The translations under genes were made by a program, and so were the position numbers. A DNA stretch of 47,120 bases from Halanaerobiaceae bacterium ANBcell28. GTDB lineage: Bacteria; Bacillota; Halanaerobiia; Halanaerobiales; DTU029. Where the stretch lies: the NCBI GenBank assembly GCA_037623315.1, contig JBBJJH010000024.1, positions 1 through 47,120 on the forward strand, given 5' to 3'. How positions within the stretch are numbered: position 1 is the stretch's first letter; every line of letters begins with the position of its first letter. The notes beneath the pieces are model-generated. The model did not search any database and had not been told where the DNA came from. It saw nothing but the letters and a program-made list of their open reading frames with translations. This document shows, in pieces, positions 41,338 through 47,120 of this stretch.

Positions 41338-42102
41338 TTAATCATTTATTATTTTTCTAATTTCATTATCTATTTCTGCATTGTTAGATCTTTTAACTAA
41401 TTCTTTTATAAAATTATTGATTCCCTCTATATAAGAAATTCTTAACTTTTCTTTATAGATATCATTAACACTATAGAATATTTCAATAAGATCATTCTGA
41501 GCAAAACCTTTACCTAGTTTTATATAATTAATATATTTAAACTCCAATTTTGCATTAGTAAAAACATTTAACCTATATTTTAACTGATCATTATTTATTA
41601 TCGCTTTACTCCTAAATAAACCTTTATACAAAGTAAAACCTAAAAACGCAATTAACATTAAACCTAGAAATATAGTTATAATATTATAATAATCCATTAA
41701 AAAGTATTGAATTATTATAAAAACAGCAATTGCTCCGTAAAGGTATAAGATACTTTTAGACTCTTTATATTGTAATAAATCTTGAGAGTATTCTATATCA
41801 TTTTTAGTTTCCACAGGTATTAAAACTTTCGTACTTACTAATACAAGTATTATTATCCAGATTACGTATACCAATTGAACCACCATTGACCCTGGACCAA
41901 AATAAAAAGCACAGGAAATAATAATAACTGTAAATGAGATTAGTGATGCTAATATTATGGCTGTAGATATAATACTAAAGCGAAGATATCTATCCATTAT
42001 AACTATCTTACTTTTGCTTTTCTTAAGCAATAAATATAATATAGCGAATACTAGTAAAAAAGATAGCAATGATAATATAGTTATTCCTCCTATTAAATAC
42101 AT
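41338..42102 (-). CDS. Membrane protein with possible PH-like C-terminal domain
   Basis: This 254-residue protein has five or so hydrophobic segments in the first 170 residues: one at 1-26, two around 42-100, and a pair around 117-160. A soluble tail of about 85 residues follows (INNDQLKYRLNVFTNAKLEF, IKLGKGFAQNDLIEIFYS) whose strand pattern recalls bacterial PH domains. ATG 42102 follows AAAAGGAGGAAG. It lies 65 bp before the giant gene and 33 bp after the 3-TM gene, so it belongs to that operon. I do not recognise a named family. It may help membrane insertion, secretion or regulation of its neighbours. Confidence 0.75.
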   Translation of the reverse strand: MYLIGGITILSLLSFLLVFAILYLLLKKSKSKIVIMDRYLRFSIISTAIILASLISFTVIIISCAFYFGPGSMVVQLVYVIWIIILVLVSTKVLIPVETKNDIEYSQDLLQYKESKSILYLYGAIAVFIIIQYFLMDYYNIITIFLGLMLIAFLGFTLYKGLFRSKAIINNDQLKYRLNVFTNAKLEFKYINYIKLGKGFAQNDLIEIFYSVNDIYKEKLRISYIEGINNFIKELVKRSNNAEIDNEIRKIIND

Positions 42103-42135
42103 TTGCTTCCTCCTTTTAAATTTAATTCTTTAAAT

Positions 42136-42471
42136 CTAGGCTAGTAAATTAAAGTGCTGAAGAAGATAATATATCCAGGTAACAACTACTACAATAGCTA
42201 TTATTAAAAAAGCTAAAAATAAATTAAAAGCTTTTTTTCCAGAAACTATTTTAAATCCCCCAATCATCAAAAAATTTATACACGTATTATATTTTAAATA
42301 TAATTTTATCTGTAAAAGACATATTATAAATATTCCAAGGAGTGCAATTATAAAAAACAACTCCTCTTCTGTTATAAGAAATGGAATCCCTAACAAAATG
42401 GCAATAACAAGCCAAAAATATATTTTACCTAAAACTTTTTCAACATCTTTAGATTTTTTATCATTTCTCAT
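42136..42471 (-). CDS. Small three-helix membrane protein
   Basis: This protein of about 111 residues has a basic N-terminus (MRNDKKSKDVEKVLGK). Three hydrophobic helices follow: IYFWLVIAILLGIPFL, FFIIALLGIFIICLLQI and FNLFLAFLIIAIVVVVTWIY. I see no motif that names a family. The start is uncertain: the ATG at 42471 is 13 bases from AAAGG, and a TTG at 42483 is the other choice. It sits between the transglutaminase-fold gene and the PH-like membrane gene, all on the same strand, and is probably co-transcribed with them. Confidence 0.7.
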   Translation of the reverse strand: MRNDKKSKDVEKVLGKIYFWLVIAILLGIPFLITEEELFFIIALLGIFIICLLQIKLYLKYNTCINFLMIGGFKIVSGKKAFNLFLAFLIIAIVVVVTWIYYLLQHFNLLA

Positions 42472-42513
42472 AAGTTTTAACAACCTTTCATTTTTTTATA
42501 AAATACCTCTTAT

Positions 42514-42562
42514 GAGCTAATCTTTTCAAATCACTATGATAAATCATTTTAAAGATTAGCTC
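42514..42562 (-). terminator. Hairpin inside the giant-protein operon
   Basis: GAGCTAATCTTT pairs perfectly with AAAGATTAGCTC (12 bp) around a 25-base region that can form an inner ATGAT/ATCAT stem. It lies between the transglutaminase-fold gene and the next gene. There is no immediate T run, so partial termination or mRNA processing/protection are both possible. Confidence 0.5.
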
Positions 42563-42578
42563 TGCTTAAATCTTGGCT

Positions 42579-45500
42579 TCAAGCATATAAGAATTTCCTA
42601 TTGAAAAACACATTATTACTGGACATCTCAGACATATATTCATCATATAAATTTTCTCGGTATATTACTAAAGCTCTCATTATTATATGAGTAATCAGGA
42701 AAAACCAGAATCCTAAAGGAGAGCCCAATAAAAGGGCAACTACAGTAATCAAAATAAATGATGCTGCTATAAAATAGATCAACACATCCAGCAAAAACAT
42801 ATTTGCCCAGTTACTATAATTACCATCCATTAATTCCCTGGTTTCTTCAGCATTGCTACTAGTTGAATCTACTAATCTGCCAAAAGAAATAATTATACCA
42901 ATTCCAGGAATCAATGTGCCATCGAGAATACCACCTATTAAAAACCAAAACAGTTCCTTCGCAAATTCCATCACTTCTCCCAAGACTCCACCATTTAATC
43001 CACCACTAATCATATAAGCCCCTGAACCATCTTCATTCTGGACTATATAACCTGTTCCAGTCCAATCAGAGATAGTTACTTCTCTTTGTGGAACTATAAT
43101 TGATTTTCCATTTAGAATGAAATTCCTGAACATCTGTTTTTTGCTATGACTATACTCCAACTGTTCCAATACTGTTTCATAGTTTTCAGAGTTTATAGTA
43201 AAAATAGGTATTCCTTCTTTATTGGCATATTGAAGAACATGCATTGTACTTACAGAAGCTCCACCAAACATTTGCGAGAAAATTGACCCTTCCATATAAG
43301 AACTCATCATACCGCTAACCATATTATAAGCTTTTACATTATTCTCATCTCCAACTACACTCCAGCTATTATGCGCTTCTCTAGCTAAATCAATAGACAT
43401 CCCACCAGGTCTAACTAATCGTGGCATTCCAAACAATTTTTCCACATTAAGATTCATTTTTGTTAGCCCAGCAGATGTCATCCTAAAAGATCTAATACCA
43501 GTTTGTTGCTGTAACATTTTATTGATCATATCAACCTGTGCATAATAGCTCATTCCAATAGTATGAAGGGTTTCACTAGCCAATGAGGATGAAGTTATCT
43601 TGTTAAAATTTTCCTCAGTCAAATTATATTCCATATTCCTTAAATTAACTATCTTGTCATCTAAATGTTTTCCATTTACTCTCCCGTTATTTAAATTTAT
43701 AACGTAGCTTTCCCCAGCAACAATTTTATAATTATCCCTTCCAGCATTTTTTATAGGGTGAATAAAATTCAAATTCAGATTTTGATTTGAGCCTAAAGTC
43801 ACGGGGGAACCAACTGCAATTACTTTATCATCGATAGTTAATTTAGGCTTAACTTGAATTAAATAAGCAGGTAAACTTGCTGGTAATTTATTTATGTCAA
43901 GTTCTTCATCAACTTCTATCTCTGGTATATAAGATTTTATTAACTGGCTATCAGCATCTGTTGCAGCTATATATGATAAAGAAATTGTTTTGCTTAATAG
44001 TTCAGAAATAGCAGCTGTATAGCTTATATCTGCACCTGACCAGTAATCTCCTTCTATTTGAATATTTAACTTTTCTCTATATTTATCACTTAAAGAGTCC
44101 ATTTCTCCTGTTGTTATTACTATCTCATAAGGTAAAGATAATGGTAAAATTGAATACTCTTCTTTTATAATTTGATGTCCTGGCAGTATATCTATCATAC
44201 GTTCTTCAGAATGATTTTCTTCTAGATATACTCTGAGGGTATTCTTGTAATTTTTAAATACAGCATCGATCATTTCATTGTCAACCTGTGTAATAGAGTT
44301 ATTATCCATTCCTATAACGGAGCCTTTTTCTAAGTCTTCTGTTAGCGTATCAATACTAAATGTTATTTTTTCTGCAAAATCAACTCCTTCAACTGTTTCA
44401 TAAAGTTTGAACGCTGAATCAAGAGGAACCCAACCTTTACCAGATTCGTCGAGACGTACTCCCCTATAATTTGCTAATGGTAGATATGCTTCAACCCAGG
44501 TGTGTTCAAGTTCTAGATAAACTGCTTCACCTCCAGATACGATAGCTCTAGACGGAATTCCATTGCTTGGGAATATATTTAATGCACTTTGCGTATCATC
44601 TATACCCACCCATTGTTTTACTTTTTCAACTGGTATTCTTACAACTCCTGTTACGTACCTAGATGGAATATTTGACTCTCTATATAGAGCTATTAATAGC
44701 GAGGATAAGTCAAAGTCATTACCTGCTCGTTGGCGTAATGTTTCCTGGGAACCCCTAACTGAACCATAATAAGGCTCATAGTCAAAATTATTTCTAATAT
44801 ACTCATAGATTTTAACTGGGTTATGATCAAGATCTCTAGCAAGTTCTCTAATTTCTGGAGTAAATTGAATTTCTATAGTTTCCTGCAAGTCATTAGCTTG
44901 AACCTGATAATTACTCTGAACTTGAAAATTACCCATAGTAGCTTGAAAAGCAGGTGTAATTGATTGATAATCGCCTGGCTCTCCAGCTTCAAAATCTATA
45001 CTTGTTACTGGTAAATCATCCAGTTCAGGAAGTATATATTTTTCCTGCAAAAAGTTTTCTTTTAATTCCCATCTTAGTTCCTCTCTTGGATCCTCTGTTC
45101 TGCTTGTACTAAAAGCACTAAAAAAGATATCATCTTCTTTTATATTCCTATCTATCAAGTCTATCAGATAATTCATCTTTTCTTGATATTCATTTAGAAA
45201 GTCAAAATGTCTAGCTAGTATTTTACTTGAAACATTTTTTTGTCTTAATAAAGCCTCTTCTTTAGAAAACTCTTCAATAATATTTTTATCTAATAATTTT
45301 ATTTCTTCAGATAATTTTTCTAATTGATTATCTAACTTGTTATTAAAAACACTTTCGTCCTCTTCTAAAAGATTTAATAATTCTTTCATCTTTTCTTCTA
45401 AAAGTTCAATATTAGATTTCTCATTTTCTATAGAAATTGATCTATTCATATCATCATATGTAAAATAAAAATGGTTTTCAATCTCAGTTCTTGCTTTAGA

Positions 45501-45602
45501 AGCAGCATATGCATTATAGTATGCAGGACTAACTACCATATGTATTACAAAAAACATTAATAAAAACACAAAGTATTTATTTTTTATATATTTCCTATAC
45601 AT
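42579..45602 (-). CDS. Exported transglutaminase-fold membrane protein lacking cysteine
   Basis: This 1007-residue protein has a signal peptide or first helix (YFVFLLMFFVIHMVVSPAYY). A coiled-coil region spans about 40-150. The transglutaminase-like domain follows (about 245-400: IYEYIRNNFDYEPYYGSV, LLIALYRESNIPSRYVTGVV, LELEHTWVEAYLP, GWVPLDSAF). The His (about residue 367) and Asp of the usual triad are present. At the expected Cys position in RAGNDFDLSSLL there is Phe (residue 297, codon 44712-44714), and the whole protein has no cysteine. A long beta-rich region and three C-terminal helices with a cytosolic tail complete it. ATG 45602 follows GGGAGTG. As the first gene of the giant-protein operon it may recognise, rather than crosslink, partner chains. 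An unrecognised catalytic mechanism is less likely. Confidence 0.85.
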   Translation of the reverse strand: MYRKYIKNKYFVFLLMFFVIHMVVSPAYYNAYAASKARTEIENHFYFTYDDMNRSISIENEKSNIELLEEKMKELLNLLEEDESVFNNKLDNQLEKLSEEIKLLDKNIIEEFSKEEALLRQKNVSSKILARHFDFLNEYQEKMNYLIDLIDRNIKEDDIFFSAFSTSRTEDPREELRWELKENFLQEKYILPELDDLPVTSIDFEAGEPGDYQSITPAFQATMGNFQVQSNYQVQANDLQETIEIQFTPEIRELARDLDHNPVKIYEYIRNNFDYEPYYGSVRGSQETLRQRAGNDFDLSSLLIALYRESNIPSRYVTGVVRIPVEKVKQWVGIDDTQSALNIFPSNGIPSRAIVSGGEAVYLELEHTWVEAYLPLANYRGVRLDESGKGWVPLDSAFKLYETVEGVDFAEKITFSIDTLTEDLEKGSVIGMDNNSITQVDNEMIDAVFKNYKNTLRVYLEENHSEERMIDILPGHQIIKEEYSILPLSLPYEIVITTGEMDSLSDKYREKLNIQIEGDYWSGADISYTAAISELLSKTISLSYIAATDADSQLIKSYIPEIEVDEELDINKLPASLPAYLIQVKPKLTIDDKVIAVGSPVTLGSNQNLNLNFIHPIKNAGRDNYKIVAGESYVINLNNGRVNGKHLDDKIVNLRNMEYNLTEENFNKITSSSLASETLHTIGMSYYAQVDMINKMLQQQTGIRSFRMTSAGLTKMNLNVEKLFGMPRLVRPGGMSIDLAREAHNSWSVVGDENNVKAYNMVSGMMSSYMEGSIFSQMFGGASVSTMHVLQYANKEGIPIFTINSENYETVLEQLEYSHSKKQMFRNFILNGKSIIVPQREVTISDWTGTGYIVQNEDGSGAYMISGGLNGGVLGEVMEFAKELFWFLIGGILDGTLIPGIGIIISFGRLVDSTSSNAEETRELMDGNYSNWANMFLLDVLIYFIAASFILITVVALLLGSPLGFWFFLITHIIMRALVIYRENLYDEYMSEMSSNNVFFNRKFLYA

Positions 45603-45637
45603 TAAAATCACTCCCAATTTTTAATAAAATTTTATAT

Positions 45638-45666
45638 AGTATAGCAAATAATATTAAAATTAACAA
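45638..45666 (-). promoter_or_regulatory. Promoter of the transglutaminase-fold/giant-protein operon
   Basis: On the minus strand TTGTTA (45661-45666), 17 bases, then TATACT (45638-45643). The leader before the first start codon would be about 30 nt. From 45667 to 45857 I see no gene I can support. Confidence 0.65.
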
Positions 45667-45857
45667 GTATATTTTGTCGCTAATATACAATTTAATTTTT
45701 CTAAAAATTATACATTCTTTCAGTAAATAAAGCATCAGAAAAGCTAATAGAGCAAATGCCTGTCATGTTAAATACTTTCTTACCACTGCCCTTCAACTTG
45801 GATATAGTCTTTACATACCCAATCTTATAAAATTATATAAAAATATTTCTAATTAAA

Positions 45858-45888
45858 AAACTCTCACCTCAAGAAGAGATGAGAGTTT
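45858..45888 (-). terminator. Terminator of the first GLUG gene end
   Basis: AAACTCTCACCTC pairs with GAGATGAGAGTTT (one G-U pair). It is duplicated at 46688-46717 behind the second GLUG gene. Confidence 0.75.
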
Positions 45889-45908
45889 CTAAATAAATAC
45901 TCTAGTAT

Positions 45909-46250
45909 TTAATTCCGTAATTGTGGATAAGAATCCTCTTCAATCATCCAGACATTTTCAAAATCCCATCCATCAAAGGTCGCTTCCTGCATCATATCTT
46001 CAGTAGTTTTTGGCTCACCTTTACCAGTATCATTTTGATTGGTAGTGTATTCATCATAATAGCTGTTTATTATAGGTGAATTATATCTATTATATCCTAC
46101 AAGTCCCCCAACGTTATTCTCTCCGTTTACTGACCCTGTAGAATATGAATAGCTAATATTTCTGCTATTCTCTCCTACCAGGCCTCCAACGTTATTCTCA
46201 CCATCTACTATATAACTCTCTTTCGGTGTTGGATTGTTAGCATAAAGCCA
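45909..46250 (-). pseudogene. GLUG-repeat surface protein, 3' end truncated by a repeat element
   Basis: The frame encodes two GLUG-type repeats (NNVGGLVGENSRNISYSYST, NNVGGLVGYN). The C-terminal module follows (TTEDMMQEATFDGWDFENVW ... YPQLRN), identical in most positions to the gene end at 46738. GLUG repeats form beta-solenoid stalks of adhesins and some secreted peptidases. Upstream of about 46250 the frame enters the MITE-like element, whose end supplies the spurious start MRMKLWLSWL. No ribosome binding site is visible. The N-terminal part of the gene is missing, so this is a fragment. Confidence 0.75.
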
Positions 46251-46556
46251 GCTTAGCCATAACTTCATTCGCAAAAAAAGCTAGACCCCCAGTTCCTCTT
46301 CCAGGCCATAATAACAAATTGGCTTTGCCATCATATTTTTAAATGTAAATTTCTTGATGCCAGAAATTATTAGCAATCTATTAAGGGAGATAATTTCTTA
46401 GCCATTAACAAAACAAACTAATTAGGCTTGTTACGATGCCACAGTGTTTTGTTAACCATTCATAGCCTTCCATGCGGGACTGGAGCTTTTTGAACGCTCA
46501 TTCAGCAAATGGCTAAGCTGAAATTACAAACTTTATAAATTCAACTCCGAAAGTTG
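46251..46556 (-). mobile_element. MITE-like element, copy 3 (fullest copy)
   Basis: Imperfect terminal inverted repeats are seen: GCTTAGCCATAACTTCATTC...AAAAAAAGCT (46251-46282) against AGCTTTTTGAACG...GGCTAAGC (46484-46518). The interior has no coding frame. It holds a hairpin formed by TTAACAAAAC and GTTTTGTTAA (46405-46455), also present in the copy at 3900-4046. CAACTCCGAAAGTTG at 46542-46556 is the same end block as in the copy at 1606-1710. It interrupts a GLUG-repeat gene. A non-autonomous element moved by a transposase elsewhere is the best guess. The stretch 46557-46687 beyond it holds nothing I can name. Confidence 0.65.
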
Positions 46557-46687
46557 TATATAGAACCTGTTAAGTATATGTATAAGTCATTATTTGGCAG
46601 AAATTACTTGTATTGGTTCTGTCTCTAAAATTATAACAAAAGCACTTCTAACATTCAACAATTATATGAAAATATTTCTAATTAAAA

Positions 46688-46717
46688 AAACTCTCACCTC
46701 ATAAGAGATGAGAGTTT
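46688..46717 (-). terminator. Terminator of the second GLUG gene
   Basis: AAACTCTCACCTC pairs with GAGATGAGAGTTT, with T residues following on the minus strand. It is nearly the same sequence as the terminator at 45858-45888. Confidence 0.8.
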
Positions 46718-46737
46718 TTTAAAAAATACTCTAGTAT

Positions 46738-47120
46738 TTAATTCCGTAATTGTGGATAAGAATCCTCTTCAATTATCCAGACATTTTCAAAATCCCATCC
46801 ATCAAAGGTCGCTTCCTGCATCATATCTTCAGTAGTTTTTGGCTCACCTTTACCAGTATCATTTTGATTACTGGTTTCTTCATCATAATAGCTGTTTGTT
46901 ATACGATTTAGACTTAATTTATGCACTCCTACAAGACCGCCTGTATCTTCTTCTCCTATTACTTCTCCAATTGAATAAGAGTACTTAATTTTTCCAAAAT
47001 TCTCTCCTACCAATCCTCCAACAGTATCTGTACCGTTTACTGTACCTGTTGCATAGGAATTACTGATATCTGCAGTATTAGACCCTACAAGTCCTCCAAT
47101 ATTTTCTGTACCGCTTACTG
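46738..47120 (-). CDS. GLUG-repeat surface protein, C-terminal part (5' end beyond the window)
   Basis: The open frame runs off the right edge and encodes at least three GLUG repeats (GTENIGGLVGSNTADISNSY, TVGGLVGENFGKIKYSYS, DTGGLVGVHK). The same C-terminal module as the fragment at 45909 follows (QNDTGKGEPKTTEDMMQEAT ... YPQLRN). Proteins of this kind are long exported beta-solenoids on the cell surface or in the medium. No start is visible in the window; the ATG at 47011-47013 is internal. It ends with its own terminator. The adhesin role is inferred from the repeat family. Confidence 0.85.
   Translation of the reverse strand, partial: VSGTENIGGLVGSNTADISNSYATGTVNGTDTVGGLVGENFGKIKYSYSIGEVIGEEDTGGLVGVHKLSLNRITNSYYDEETSNQNDTGKGEPKTTEDMMQEATFDGWDFENVWIIEEDSYPQLRN

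Noticed and set aside
45780-45825. Minus-strand stretch reading like a transposase fragment (DYIQVEGQW)
   Set aside because: Only about 14 codons before a stop and no further similarity in neighbouring frames; too short to support an insertion-sequence remnant.

Overview
The window reads as a low-GC, Gram-positive-type genome: strong AGGAGG-like ribosome binding sites, a T-box leader on serS, and AT-rich intergenic DNA. It also has a signal-peptide protein that looks like a small outer-membrane beta-barrel with a C-terminal Phe. Together these suggest a diderm Firmicute, most likely Halanaerobiales. That placement is inference; no rRNA or universal marker other than serS is present.

Positions 1 to 21000 form a plant-polysaccharide region aimed at the galactan side chains and backbone of rhamnogalacturonan I. 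A minus-strand operon runs GH53 (5'-deleted remnant), GH35, a DUF5107/TPR protein, GH42 and GH2 (interrupted by two in-frame TAA codons). A divergent AraC-family regulator stands at its head. Next come a secreted multidomain PL11 rhamnogalacturonan lyase and a second minus-strand operon of MFS transporter, DUF2264 protein and LacZ-type GH2 enzyme. A 30-bp sequence with two ATGGA half-sites 21 bp apart occurs both in the araC/GH53 control region and upstream of the PL11 gene; it is the best candidate operator for the regulator. The expected logic is extracellular cleavage by the lyase and galactanase, uptake by transporters including the MFS protein, and intracellular trimming by several beta-galactosidases. 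Two of the enzymes are now decaying.

Positions 21000 to 30400 are housekeeping and accessory genes: a 59-residue LysM protein, a methyl-accepting chemotaxis protein, a heterodimeric ABC exporter with one degenerate ATP site, the barrel-like protein, tRNA-Ser(UGA), and serS with its T-box leader.

Positions 30400 to 45670 hold a four-gene minus-strand operon from a good promoter at 45638-45666. It encodes a transglutaminase-fold protein that contains no cysteine at all, a 3-TM protein, a membrane protein with a possible PH-like tail, and a secreted giant of about 3617 residues. The giant combines an alpha/alpha-toroid, nine CARDB domains, FN3 domains carrying inserted discoidin-like domains, a VWA domain and a C-terminal beta-helix. 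This is the strongest candidate for an undescribed surface system. A decayed copy of the giant gene's 5' end lies at 15024-15152.

The right end (45850-47120) has two duplicated GLUG-repeat gene ends, one broken by a MITE-like element. Relatives of that element fill the two intergenic gaps at 1600-1710 and 3900-4050 in the galactan operon.
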